A DNA stretch of 64,000 nucleotides from Datisca glomerata (GCA_003255025.1 QANY01007891.1:248001-312000); one strand, 5' to 3'; positions 46,940 through 59,725 are shown, counted from the stretch's first letter. Program-made: numbers and translations. Notes: generated by a model not told the origin, from the letters alone.

Positions 46940-47400
46940 AATATTACACGATGATCATGTAGACGAGGCTTTCAAGGGCATCATGTAGTGTACACGAGAC
47001 TTTCACGAGCATCGTGTAGACCTCGTGTACTGTAATAAGTCTTACATGATGATTACACGATGATCGTGTAGTGTAATCGTGTAATGTACACGAGGACTAC
47101 ACGATGATCGTGTAGGGTACACAAGGACTACATGATGGTCGTGTAGTGTACACGAACAACACACGATCATCATGTGACCATCATGTACACTACACGATGA
47201 TCATGTGGTACTTGTATAGTGTAATAGATACTACACGATGCTCGTGAACTGTTGAAGAAGTTCTTGATGCACTACACGATGATAGTGTAGTATACACAAG
47301 CTCTACACGGGGATCGTGTACCCTACGTGTAGTCTACACGTGACTTGTATAGTACTCCTATAGACCTCGTTTTAGACTACATCATCATCTTGTAGTGATC
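46940..47400. repeat. GTGTAG/CTACAC array 3 (irregular, about 31-bp units)
   Basis: Repeated ctacacgatgatcgtgtag dyads are spaced irregularly. Two clear units near 47085-47150 are about 31 bases long (gactacacgatgatcgtgta + gggtacacaag). The array lies just upstream of the transposase N-terminus. Sequence units are related to arrays 1 and 2. Confidence 0.82.
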
Positions 47401-48083
47401 CTGTACAATAAATGAACTTCAAACAACATTCCAGAAAGAAGAAAACAAATAAATATTCTAAAAAACTCATGAAAATGAAAAACCCATGAAAGAAGGAAAA
47501 ATACGAGTAAATATTTTCAGAAAGAAGAAAATAAAACTTATACATGTTCTAGAGAGAAGAACTAATAATTCTTTGCTCTTGTAGGAAGAAGACGAAGAAG
47601 AAGACAAAGGGGAGAAGAACAAAACTAAGAAGAAGTAGAAAAAATAAAAAACGAAGAGGAAGAAATGCGGTGGGTATGGAGGTTTTGAGTGTTAAGTGTA
47701 CATCATGCTATTTGATTGGACAGCTTATAAGAAGGGCAATAAAAAAAAGTGAAAAAGTGAAAATAGATCAGAGGTCAAGATAAACAAAAATCTGTGTAAG
47801 AGTCTAATTCTAAAAAATAATCGGTGTAGGGTCTATTTTTTAAAAAAAACCCAACTAATTTTTTACCAAAAAAATAAAAGAAGCCGTCGACTTGTAGTCC
47901 AATGTCGCTTAAACTGAATTTTCCTCCCAGAGTGGCGTTCGACGGTGAACTCTCTTGAAGCTAAACCGAGGTCGAATCAAATTTTGTTTTACGTATTAAG
48001 GCTTCACTCTCTACTGTGAAGTGCGAATCAGCACTGCAGCACTGATCCTTCAACGAAGCTAGTAGTCTCCGGTAACATTAACA
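47401..48083. other. upstream region of the NERD1-like gene
   Basis: A purine-rich patch (gaagaagac repeats, 47580-47680) and AT-rich sequence give way near 47880 to a more balanced segment that is probably promoter and 5' leader. No confident TATA box was found. Confidence 0.45.
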
Positions 48084-49461
48084 ATGAGGAAACGAGATTT
48101 GGCAATTCTCATGCTCTCAGCCTTCGCTATTTTCTTTTCACTTCAGGTCCAATCTTAACTTCCTCTTTCTTCTTCATGCTTTTATATAATTAAAATAATT
48201 AAACCATCTCCTACGTATATTAGTTCGCATTTCTCTCTTCAATTTAGGATTTTACTCTCATTTCATCTGATTATCTGTCATGTGTGCGTTTTTGTTTCCG
48301 TATTTCTTGGTTGATTACTTGGGGATACAATTTTCATATGAAGGGATTGATTATTGGGTTGCTATTGAAATTCAGCACGAGGGTGATTTCTCGTTCAGGG
48401 AGGCGTGGATGCATCTCACCGATGAATACCCTATTAAGTTCGAAGGCGATCGTCTCCCACCTCCTGTTGTCGCTGATCTTAATGGGGACGGTAAGAAAGA
48501 GGTTCTTGTCGCTACACATGATGCTAAAATTCAGGTTAATTGGTACCCCTTTCCTACTCCTCTTGATTGTATTTCCCTTATGTTTTTAAGAAATTGTCGC
48601 ATAGTTTTGTCTGTTTTCCTAGAGTTTGATTTGTGGTTAATGATCATTGCATCATGATATCAATGTCTAAAGAAAACATTTCAGTGGCTAATTTTCACCG
48701 CACACCGTTTTCTCCACGTAAATTGTCGTGGGTGACTCAGGTTTTGGAACCCCATAGTAGGCGAGTGGATGAGGGATTTAGTCATGCCCGTGTGATCGCA
48801 GAAGTGTCCTTGTTGCCTGATAAAGTCCGTGTTTCATCTGGGAGACGTGCTGTAGCCATGGCCACTGGGGTTATTGATCGACATCCCAAGCAGGGACAAC
48901 CGGTGGCGCAAGTTCTTGTTGTTGTTACATCGGGTTGGTCTGTAATGTGTTTTGATCACAATCTCAAAAAGCTATGGGAAACAAATCTGCAGGTCTGTGT
49001 GTTACGCATTTTGCACCGTGCCTTCAAGATGCACCCCCTCTTCTTCTTACCTCTTGGGTACACTAATCTTTGCTGTTCTTTTGACAGAATGATTTTCCAC
49101 ATAATGCACACCATAGAGAAATATCAATCTCAATAAGCAATTATACCATCAAGCACGGAGATACAGGAATAGTAATTGTTGGTGGGAGGGTGGAAATGCA
49201 GCCACATGTATGTTCTGTTTTTCTGGTTTTGGTTTGTTAGATGTACTAGCTTTATTGGTTGCAACTATTCTGCTTGATTATATACAAATTGTTGATCCAC
49301 TGTGGGTTGCAAAATGTTAGATAATGAATATGCTATGATGTGATTTTAATAAAATAAAATGCACAGCATCTCCTAAACTTAGAAAGAGTGGGTGATAGAT
49401 CATTTTATTCGACTTCAATAATCTCATACTAAAATTTAACTTGTTGAAGGATGGCGGTATG

Positions 49462-49525
<64 letters not shown>

Positions 49526-52500
49526 CCCCCCCCCAAAGAGCTGTGATGAAGCTGTACATAGATGGTTCTCTGTCCTGGGTCCATTATCTGAGCAATTTTG
49601 AGACACTTGATTGCTTTAACATATTGACCTAAGTTCTTTTCATGGCGAGCTATTCCTAATAATAATCTAGTAAAGGTATAGCGAAGACTCAGTGTGTTAT
49701 TTCTTACCCTCTCCACTTTTTCTTATAAGTAACTTATTGTTTTAACATAGATTATGATGGATCCCTTTGAAGAGATGGGGATGGCAGAAAAGAATGCTGA
49801 AGAACATAGAAGAAGTGCAACAGAAAAGGAGGTATGGTTTTGTACTAGATGTGATGAAGTTCTCTTATGAATTTCTTCTTTCTTACTAACGCGTTTACAA
49901 GAGTATTTAGCAAAATGACGTTCTGATTTTTCTACTATTCAATCATCGGCTTTATGGGCAATGCTAATAGCTATATGAGCTTTCATATTGTAAAAGGCTA
50001 GTTTCATTGCTTTGTTTTCTTTTCCCCCAGTTTTTCCTTTGAAATAAGCTTTTGTAGGTTGGTCTTTCTATATTGAGTTGTACAATATAAGTCTTCATGA
50101 TTGGTATAACAATCTATTGAATCTTGGAGAGTAGACTGATACCTCTTTACAGGTAAATAATTGCCTTTTTTAAACCAGAAAATTATTCTCTCATTTTCTC
50201 TAGTCAATGTTTGGTATCATAGAAGCATAAAAACGAGAAATCAATTGCAGTCTTATGAGATTACCTCAGTTAGACATTATGAAAAAGATTTTGAGATGAC
50301 ACTGTAAAAAAAGTTGGTACAGAGTTGAATTTTGAATTTACAAAGCCATTGTAAACTTTTATGTGGTTTCATCGTGAAACTCGTCTGCCTCGATCGTGAA
50401 TGCTTGCATCAATCATACATCCAGATGGAGAAACTTTACAATACTAGTAATGATTAGCGTATATCACACTCTGTTGATTATTAGCAGAAGATGGTTACTG
50501 AAATTTCTGGATCCTGTATAGGCTTCTGAGAACTCTGGCACTGTGGACTTGCGACATTTTGCCTTTTATGCATTTGCTGGTCGATCTGGTTTGCTACGAT
50601 GGGACAGGAAGAATGAGGTGATTCATTTTAAAACTTTTTTCTCCCTTTTCATATAGGTTTTGTTCTGTCAGTGGATATCTGTGGCAAAGTTAACTCAAAA
50701 GATGTGTGGAAGTCTGTTTTGTAACAAGGAAATACTTCAAGAATCCATTTCTGGAATATCTGCCCTGTTTGACCACATCATTGCTGTGGTAATTTTGTGA
50801 CAGGGCAACAAAAATTTCTTATATATAAGTTCCTCAATGGTACTTCATGCTAGGGATGCCTCAGAAATAATGTTCATATGATCTATCACTTGACATAAAA
50901 TGCTGGAGGATGTGTGTTTCAATTAAATTTGGTAGTCTATGTCTTTTGGCTTTCTGTGAAAAAACTAGATAGTCCTCAATTTAAAATTCCACTAACCTCC
51001 AGTAACTAATTTCATATTTTATTGGTTTAGAAAGTTGAGGCACAATCTTCAGATGCATCACAGTTAATTCCGCAGCACAATTACAAGCTTGATGCTCATG
51101 CTTTGAATACTCGTCATCCTGGAGAGGTAAGCTATGACGCTGCATATAATGCAGTTGCTTGATGCTATATGTTCCTCAAAGTCCAGTTATTATATTTTCA
51201 GTTTATGTCTGATATCGAGATCCAATATGTAAGTATGAAATGGAACATTATTACTATGTTGTAACCGCAATAAAGGCCTATAAATCCTTGGATCTGTGAT
51301 TAGAATCAGACTGAATAAGCGTCTACATGCATATACAAGTTGGGTTATGCTTCATCTCTTACAGGATTTTACTCAATTATGAGATATGTATTATTCAATG
51401 AAATATTCAAATCTTCCCTTACAATACACATTCTAAATGCTGTTAAATTGTAGTTTGAATGCAGGGAATTTAGAGAATCAATTCTTGGAGTTATGCCACA
51501 TCATTGGGTAAGAGAATTGATTTGTACATGTTTTCTTATCTCCTTAGTTTTATTGATTTAAGTTTAGATGACTGTCTATACTGATTTGTGTTAATATATA
51601 TTCTTTATCAGGATAGGAGAGAAGATACTATTTTAAAGCTAGCACACTTTAGACGGCACAAGAGGAAGACTTTGAAGAAAATACCTGGAAAGACTACAAA
51701 CTACCCTTTTCACAAGCCTGAGGAAAATCATCCTGCAGGAAAAGACTCAACAAAAAGGATTTCAAATATTATTGGAAAAGCTGCAAAGATTGCTAGTTCA
51801 GCAAATATTAAGAAGGTGTAATTTGCCTACAATATGTTTATCACGTACAGCCAAATCAGTCATCTAAGTTAAACCAGCATTTTGTAAGTATACTCATGGT
51901 AAAGGGGAGGAGAGGGCAGAGTCTCAAATCTTAAATATTTGAAAAGAGAATGTGAAATGCTTCAAAGCTTTACCTCAAAAAATTGATAAATGTATTGTAG
52001 AATATTAAATTATGGAAGCTTAATAAGTTCTTAAATGATGCTCCTTCAGATTATAGTTAAAACCTGAATAATTATCAAGAAATGAATCAGTGGACTCCTG
52101 TACGAGTATTCTCAAAGTCTTACTCTTAGTTGATGCTATATACCTAGTAACCTGATTACTTCTTTCATGCAGCCAATACCTTATGTTCCTACGATTACTA
52201 ACTACACTAAGCTCTGGTGGCTCCCTAATGTTGTTGTTGCTCATCAAAAAGAAGGGATAGAAGCAGTGCATTTGGCATCTGGGCGCACAATCTGTAAGGT
52301 ACATAGAATATTTGGTCTGACATAGACGGTGACATTATGCAGGGTTTGTAACATAAGAACTTTGCCTTACATCAGTTAGCATCTCTTAATAGTTTTTCAC
52401 TGGTTTGCAGGAAGAAAATAACCTTTCCTTTTCTTCCCTCTTCTTTTTTCTCATTTTTAAGTTTCTTCAAAGATACTTTCTCAGCCTTTTCATCTTCAAA

Positions 52501-55005
52501 ATTCTACTACTTGCTCGAATATACTTGACACTTGAACATGCTACCGGTAGTTAATGTCATGCTGATTATTTTTCTTATCTTGTAACTTGAAACGAGTGAG
52601 ATGTTTAACAAATGTTCATTGATTTCACCAGCTCCATCTACAAGAAGGTGGCCTTCATGCGGACATTAATGGAGACGGAGTACTAGATCATGTCCAGGTG
52701 CACATTAGTCGTTTACACATTGTTATATGGATATGGTTCAAAACATGCAACATGCGACTCCTGGCTACATTTTGAGGTGTTTGGTTTAAACGATCATCTC
52801 AGCCTACAAGGACTTGGCTAAGGATATTGGAGCTTCTAAATGGATCCATATCAGACGATTAGGAAATGAAGCGGCCCATAGATTGGCGCGTTTTGGTCTT
52901 TTTTATTGATGATTGTATGGTCTCGAGGGATTCTGTTCCTCCCATAGTCTCGGATCTAGTTTATCTTGAGTCGTTGTAAGCTTGATGCTTAGTTTCGAAA
53001 AAAAAAAAAGAATGATATGTTAATGGAAACAAGATTAAGAATGAAAATAAAATATGAATGATAGGAGGGAAAGAGTGAGGAAGAGTGAGTTAGGAATGGG
53101 ATGAGGACTTGAAGAGGGAGATAAAAGAATGGATTCATGTATGGTGTGGAAATGTTTAATTTCCAAGCAACCCAAAGTAGTAACTAAACACATAAGAAAT
53201 GAGCATTCATAAGAAAATCCTCATTCAATTTTGTTTCCATTCCATTCATTCAAGCGCGACACCATTTATAGAAGTCTACGTCCCCTCCAAAATGGCTAAA
53301 TGTCATTTTTATTTATATTTGAGAGTGTACTTCTGTCACGCACAAGATGATTGGTTTTATATCATTTGTTTGGGATATTGATAACCATGCCTCTTGGTTA
53401 CATGGGTGGTTTATATCTCTAATTCTAAATGATCAAGTAGTTTGCTGTGATTGGTGACTGCTATAACCATGAGAAATATTTTATTTGAAAGTTCCAGTTA
53501 CCCTCATGTAGGTATATTCAAGCTTATTTATATTCCAGCTGTTATGCACAAGAAAGAATCTAAGACTCTGAGTGCATGTGCATGGCTTTTCAGCATTTTG
53601 ACGTCATAAATGGAACTCAGCAATATTAATATGTTTTCACTAACAGCTTATTAACTGAAATTGGGGGATACTAAAGCAACGTTCATTAAATATATTAACG
53701 AGTAATATTTCTTTTTCCAATTCATTAGGCTGTTGGGGGTAATGGTGCTGAGCAGCTTGTGGTGAGTGGATCAATGGAAGTGCTGCGGCCCTGCTGGGCA
53801 GTTGCAACCTCTGGTGTACCTGTACGAGAACAACTATTTAATGCTTCTATATGTCATCACTCCCCTTTCAACTTATTCCAGCATGGAGACTTTTCCAGAT
53901 TTGGTCGCCCTCCAAACTTAGCTTCTTTAGAGGTAGCAACTCCCATTCTCATTCAAAGAGATGATGGTCATAGGCATCGCAAGGGAAGTCATGGTGATGT
54001 TGTCTTCTTAACAAACCGAGGAGAGGTATTCTATTCATCACACCCAGCGGTGTTCTTATCTTCACAGTTCTGAAAATGGGTCTTTAGTACTTCGTTATTT
54101 ACAATACATACAGTATTTTGTTGGCAACAATCAATATTGTCATCCCCACTTTTGAATTCGAGCGGCATTCTGACTTCTTTCTTCACCATGGCATCCAGAC
54201 TATCTAAGGGGCTGTTTGGTATGTTAAATCTAGAATGACCATGGCGACAAAACATGATTGATTGTTTAGTTCTGCATGATTATCTATAATTTGATTGCTG
54301 GCAATTTAGGGTTCATATGTTTGGAATCAATTCAATTGCCTCCTCAGACTCGTGCCAACTTTAAGGATTACTCTAAACATACAAGGCAATTTAATTACTA
54401 GGAGGATTATGAGAGGATTGGTCTTGGATTACCTGTACCAAATGTGTGTATAGATTTGAGATTCTTGTTTCAGTCTTCATGGTTTTTTAGTACTGAATTG
54501 GCTTACTCATACACATATAAATCATTCCCAGGTAACATCATACGCTCCTGGCTTGCACGGCCATGATGCTATATGGCAATGGCAGTTATCAACAGGTGTG
54601 ACATGGTCAAACCTTCCATCTCCATCTGGGATGATGGACAACGGCATGGTAGTTCCAACTCTGAAGCCACTCTCATTACGTGTACGTGACGGACAAGAAA
54701 TGATCCTTGCAGCCGGTGATCAAGAGGCTGTGGTTATATCTCCTGGAGGAGCTATTGTAGCAACCATTGAGCTTCCTGCCCCCCCTACTCACGTGTTAAT
54801 CTCCCAAGACTTCTCAAACGATGGGCTTACTGACCTAATTCTCGTTACCTCTAATGGGGTTTATGGGTTTGTCCAGACGAGGCAACCAGGTGCCCTCTTT
54901 TTCAGCACACTAGTAGGCTGCCTAATACTTGTGATGGGAGTCATCTTCGTAACTCAGCACTTGAATTCAACGAAGGGAAAGCCTCGTGTTTCAGCCAATC
55001 AGTGA
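48084..55005 (+). CDS. NERD1: NERD1-like FG-GAP repeat membrane protein (13 exons, 695 aa)
   Basis: The protein matches the plant-specific FG-GAP family whose Arabidopsis member NERD1 is a Golgi-associated membrane protein linked genetically to the exocyst, root growth and male fertility (established knowledge). Exons: 48084-48146, 48376-48534, 48741-48992, 49088-49207, 49751-49831, 50522-50617, 51031-51126, 51454-51507, 51612-51815, 52173-52298, 52632-52697, 53729-54025 and 54532-55005. All introns are GT-AG and phase 0. Residues 1-21 form a signal peptide. Ca-binding FG-GAP-like loops are DLNGDG (55-60), DINGDG (428-433) and DFSNDGLTD (631-639). A single transmembrane helix (about 659-682) is followed by a short basic tail. 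The length is close to the family norm and no breaks were found. AATAAA at 55199-55204 may serve polyadenylation. Confidence 0.95.
49466..49534 (+). repeat. (CT)n microsatellite plus C10, intron 4 of the NERD1-like gene
   Basis: About 29 CT units at 49466-49523 are followed by g and ten C. The position is within the 543-base fourth intron (49208-49750). It is likely polymorphic. The long Ser-Leu or Arg-Glu frames across it are artefacts. Confidence 0.97.
52802..53009 (+). mobile_element. LINE 3' end relic in intron 11 of the NERD1-like gene
   Basis: The plus strand reads a LINE RNase H C-terminus (WIHIRRLGNEAAHRLARFGL, then a stop) followed by a short 3' UTR and an A-rich tail at 52998-53009. 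It is a 5'-truncated copy in the sense orientation within the gene's largest intron (52698-53728). No clear target duplication was seen. Confidence 0.8.
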
Positions 55006-55205
55006 AAAAAGTTTATAATTTAACAAGTAGAACTTGTGAATTTGCTTCTGTCCGTTTAGAAAATTTTCGGAGAATGTAATCAGATATAGGAGAGTTTTTG
55101 TTTGTAGTGTATCCCTTTGTCGATGTCTTCTTATATGTCTGTACTTGCTTTATACCCGTACTCCATCATTGCCATTCTAACTTACCTTCATTTGTCAAAA
55201 TAAAA

Positions 55206-55826
55206 AAAGTTCTATGTATAAAACTTTTGTTTGTACGTCAGTCAGCAGTCGATTTGACACATCTCGACCATTTTTAATTGGTGGTTTAATAGTTCAAATT
55301 ATTAAATAGTATATATAATAAAATACATATTGATATAAATAATTATAGTAATGTTACATAAATGAAGTATATATTGTCTATAATTTTACAAATGAAAAAC
55401 CAATGCAGAAACTGATAAGAAAAATTAACAGTTAAAATTAATAAAAAGAATTATAAAACAATTATTACGCAGAAAGAATAAAAACTTTGAAAACCTTTTG
55501 TCAAATATATTTGTAGAACTAAATATATTGAAAAGAAAATTATAAAATTAGATCATTTACATATTTTAAATATGGTACTTTGTCGATTTTGTGCCGAAAA
55601 ACTTGGAAGTAATTTGAAAGTTTTGGTAGAATGAAATAGTTTGTATTTATTGACATGCTTCTATTTCTTGAATTTACTAAGAAACTAATGTAAAAAATTA
55701 GTGGAGAAGGTTAAAAGTACAAACATTTTGATCTTGTAAGCCTTCACATATGTCCGTATCTTTTCATTTTACCAATTCCTTCTATCTTTTTTCCTATCTT
55801 TTCATTTATTCATGATGAAATATTAG
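55206..55826. other. AT-rich intergenic, no gene seen
   Basis: No recognisable coding or repeat structure apart from short A/T runs. Confidence 0.5.
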
Positions 55827-56246
55827 GGTGTTTACGGTTCGGTTCGGTCGATTTTTTTTATGAAAAATCGAACATAACTGAAACTTCGGTTCGGAAATAA
55901 AAATCAAACCGAACCAAACCGTGAATGCTACAAGAATCGAACCGAATCGAACTGTGAGTTTCGGTTCGACTCGGTTATTCGGTTCGGTATTATTAATTAA
56001 AAATAATTTTTAAATGATATTATTAAAAAAATATATAAAATCAAAAATTTATTTTTGTTCGGTTTAATTTTATATAAAAAATAAAAATAAAATATATTAA
56101 TTTAATATTTTGGTTCGTTTCAATATGAAAATTACCAAAATTTTGAACCGAACTAAAATTTTATTTCGACAATAAAATTGAACCGAACACATATAAATAA
56201 TCGATCAAATAAGTCATTTTCAATTCAGATTGATTTTGAACACGCC
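55827..56246. mobile_element. GGTTCGG-rich MITE (hAT-like)
   Basis: It begins agggtgtttacggttcggtt and ends gattttgaacacgcct. The outer 9-10 bases are imperfect inverted repeats (agggtgttt / aggcgtgttc). Subterminal ggttcgg and its complement ccgaacc are repeated many times, a hallmark of a common plant MITE type. Possible 8-base flanks (gaaatatt / gagatatt) differ at one base and are offset on the right, so the target duplication is tentative. Confidence 0.65.
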
Positions 56247-56640
56247 TGTGAGATATTCTTAATTCTCTAACTAATAATTATTTAAGACATGAACTCATCT
56301 ATTAAATTTACAAGTTCCATACCAGCACCGTCCTTGTTTTGGATCTTAATTATTGAACCATTAAAAGCAAAAAGTAGCTTATCAACCGTAACGTTAATAT
56401 TGGTACTTCTCTAAGTCTTTTTGTTGGGAAATTCTAGGGGACATCCCTTATACCATACATGGGTTGTACTTTGTGTATATTGATATGTAAAACATGTACA
56501 TGTGTACATATCAATGTAAAAAAATATAGTTCACATATGGTACGTAGTACTCTAGACTTAGCCATGCTAAGTCTAGAAAATAGATTTGAACCACTAACAC
56601 TTAGCAATGCCAAAATTCTACATAATTAAGTAGTATTAAA
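56247..56640. other. non-coding flank with small dyads
   Basis: Imperfect inverted repeats occur at about 56487-56517 (attgatatgt / acatatcaat) and 56564-56580 (agacttagc / gctaagtct). No gene was recognised. Confidence 0.45.
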
Positions 56641-56741
56641 AGTATTAGTAGATTAATTAAGTAACAGTAAATACCCTACCAGAGTTTCGCTTCTAATACC
56701 CCATCTTTAATAACTTAAATTATATATAATTTCATCTTTTT

Positions 56742-56754
56742 TGGTAACAAAGCC
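56742..56754 (+). other. pararetroviral primer-like site 1 (decayed)
   Basis: TGGTAACAAAGCC matches the initiator-Met-tRNA primer site TGGTATCAGAGCC with two mismatches. It is followed by aaacctgatagg, as at the third site. Confidence 0.65.
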
Positions 56755-57164
56755 AAACCTGATAGGATATTTACTGTTACTTAATTAATCTGTATAATTA
56801 TTGTTCTTTATCACCCAAGTGGCTGGTACTTGTTGCTATTGTTACTTAATTGCTTCTTTGAATAAATGTTTTTATTTAATCTGACTCTCTGTTCAAGTGA
56901 CTGATTATTTTTATAATTGATTATTTCTATGTAATCTTTGATTTACTAATATGTGAATTTGACGTATCGGTTTCTATTTGGTTTATTTCAGGCACCCCAA
57001 TAAAACCTTTTAGATACGTAAATCTCGAGGATAGGGAAGTTGTAAAGGCAAATGAGAGAAGAGTGACTTCATATGAGGTTATAGAAGTCATAGCAAATTT
57101 GAGAATCGAAATACATGATGAAATTTTCAATCATAAGAATAATTAGTTATCTTAAGCAATAAGT

Positions 57165-58270
57165 AGTTTATTTAGAAGTAATTCTTCTTGTAGTAATATG
57201 TCGACAATAAATACAAGAACATTGTGAATACTTAGCAGATCATAGGGTATGGAATATACCCAAAATCGGTAGTAAATAAATTTATAAATCAACATGGTCT
57301 GTGCTTCCTTCAAACCTCAACATCATGTAAAGGTAATTGAAAATATATATGCTCTTAGGAAACTTGCCAATTGCTTTCCCCTTGTGCAATTAAACATCAC
57401 ATTGAAGAAAGATATAATTTCTTTCACTTTGGTTTAGTCCAGATTGGAGTTAAATCACTCACAAGGAGAGACCTAAATACCTATGTCGTGTTAGCCTTGC
57501 GTGATGTAAGATTTATAAATTTTAATAATAGTATTGTAAGATTAATTGAATCCTCACTTTGTAATGGTCCAATCTGTTTTAATTATTTTTCAGATTTATC
57601 TGTTAGTCTAACAGACCCACATATTCTTAAATTCTTAACTTTGAATATGAAAACTAGCGATTACCAAATCTTTGAAAGTGCCCGACCCCTAGCTTTGATT
57701 TTTAGAATACATTATAAAGTAACCAAAATCAATATGAATTTTCAAGCCATCAATAGGAGTCCAAAAAAATCAAACCATGTTGATTCAATCTAGCCAAAGT
57801 AATGCTAATATTAGAGTCCCTAAAACCATTAGGTGATATGATATTACTTTGCCAACAAATTGAATTTTAACCAATAAAAGCCAACCCACTCCAATTCAAC
57901 GCCCAATTGAAGATATTGAATATATGCAGCAGTACATAGATGACTGTTAAAATTAATTTCTAATCTTCCAGTTATAATCCTCAAAATATAGAGTTTAGCC
58001 AGACTAGCACTCCTAGAAATTTCTTTTCTGAATCTACTACCAATAATAGTCAAGATCTTAGAATCCATCAATTGGAACAAAAATAAAAAAAATAAAAAAT
58101 TTAAGACTTAAATGCATAGCCAAAAATTCCCAAGTCAGTCAGCCAATATTTGATAATAAGATTGAACATTCTAACGAAGCTGAATCACCAACTGAATTTG
58201 ATTTCCATGGAACCTTACCTCCTGTCAATCCTCAATTTTTAGTTTTAAATTTAGGCGAGTAAAGAATACA
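57165..58270 (+). pseudogene. pararetroviral movement protein, copy 1
   Basis: The best stretch is 57371-57793, a 30K-superfamily caulimovirid movement-protein core with the phrase FHFGLVQIGVKSLTRRDL, the LRDVRF motif (homologous to the family's conserved L-x-D-x-R) and a downstream IESSLCNGP block. It is broken by frame changes before 57371 and by stops after 57793. The copy ends near 58405, where sequence like that at 57020 starts again. It is one of three partial copies and is defective. Confidence 0.78.
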
Positions 58271-58556
58271 AGCCTGATTGGGAGGGTATAACTCAACACA
58301 TGAATGACCTAGTCACTCTCAATAGACGCAATATGTTGAGAGAGATATATAATATGGATAAAAGAAAAATCATCCTTGTTGAATGAAAAACATTCATGCA
58401 ATAATGTAGAGTTGTAAATTCTGAGTGTACGGTAGTGGTAAAGATAAAGGGTAGAAGAGTCGACTTCATAAGAGGTTGTAGAAGTCATAGCAAGTTTGAG
58501 AATCAAAATACATGATTAAATTTTCAATCATAAGAATAATTTAGTTATTTTGAGCA

Positions 58557-59240
58557 ATGAGTAGATTATTTAGAAATAATTCTTCTAGTAGCAGTAAGTT
58601 TACAATAAATACAATACCAGACATAATTAATGAAGAACATTTTGAATACTTGGCAGATGATCAAGTAGATCATAAGGTATGTAATATATCCATAGTAAAG
58701 AAATTTATAAATCAACATGGTATGTTGCTTCATTCAAACCTCAACATCATGTAATAACAATTGAAAAAATATATGCTCTTGGGAAAAAATATGAAACTTG
58801 TCAATTACTTTCTTCCAATGCAATTAAATATCACATTGAAGAATGATATAATTTCTTTCACTTTGGTTTATTCCACATTGGAGTTAAACCACTCATAAGG
58901 AGAGACCTAAATATCTCTGTCTTGTTAGCCTTGCGTGATGCAAGATTTATGAATTTTAATCATAGTATTTTAAGATTAATTGAATCCTCACTTTTAATGG
59001 TCCAATCTATTTTGATTATTTTTTAGATTTGTCTATTAGTCTAACAGACCCACATATTCTTGAATCATTAATTTTGAAGATCAAAACTAGTGGTTACCAA
59101 ATCCTTCAAGGTGCCCAATCACTAGCATTGATTTTTAGAATACGTTACAAAGTAAACCATCCAGTCCAAATTCAGTCAAAGAATCCAAACCCTCTTTGTA
59201 ATCTTTTCTTCTATTTTCTCAATATTAATTATTAAGCAGG
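58557..59240 (+). pseudogene. pararetroviral movement protein, copy 2
   Basis: 58557-58754 appears to be the polyprotein start (ATG, Ser/Asn-rich head), seen less clearly in the other copies. The core follows with stops and ends at 59029-59235. After about 59157 the text leaves the movement protein and passes into leader-like non-coding viral sequence, so the copy is truncated. Confidence 0.75.
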
Positions 59241-59392
59241 AGCACTAACTAATCGTTGCCAATTAAATTTGTTCAATACTGGTAAATTTTAATCTTACTT
59301 CGAATAAAATTTTTATTATTTCATGTTGTTTGCAGTATTGCTTCCAATACCCAGTCTTTAATTACTTAAATTATATGCAATTCCACCTCTTT

Positions 59393-59405
59393 AGGTTTCA
59401 GAGCC
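59393..59405 (+). other. pararetroviral primer-like site 2 (decayed)
   Basis: AGGTTTCAGAGCC differs from TGGTATCAGAGCC at two positions. It is followed by aaacatggttgg. Confidence 0.65.
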
Positions 59406-59725
59406 AAACATGGTTGGGTATTTACTGTTACTTAATTAATCTACATAATTATTGTTCTTTACCGTCCAAATGGTTGGTACTTATTGCCATTGTTACTTAA
59501 TTACTTCTTTAAATAATTATTTTTATTTAATCTGACTCTCAACCCAAGTGTCTGATTATTTTTACAATTGATTATTTCAAATAATTTTTTTACTGTTATT
59601 GCTTTATTTCTCTGCATAATTATTGCTTCTACAAGGGTTGGTTCTTAATTAATTATTGTTGATTGAATTATTACTTCTAATACCCAGTATTTAATTACTT
59701 AAATTATACGCAAGTCCGTCTCTTT

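Noticed and set aside
47389..47397. cttgtagtg as the right end of the CACTA element
   Set aside because: It lies inside array 3, which is full of tgtagtg words. It lacks the cattttt context and the cca target bases.
48280..48657. Long frame starting within intron 1 of the NERD1-like gene
   Set aside because: The signal peptide exon at 48084-48146 joins HEGDFSF at 48376 as in the plant family, so the ATG at 48280 is not the start.
49317..49716. Open frames rich in Arg-Glu or Ser-Leu around the CT repeat
   Set aside because: They exist only because the dinucleotide repeat has no stops. They lie in an intron of the NERD1-like gene.
57371..57793. Movement-protein-like frame considered as a host gene
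   Set aside because: It is repeated three times in degraded form and lies in order with a coat protein, knuckle and protease, which indicates a viral integrant.
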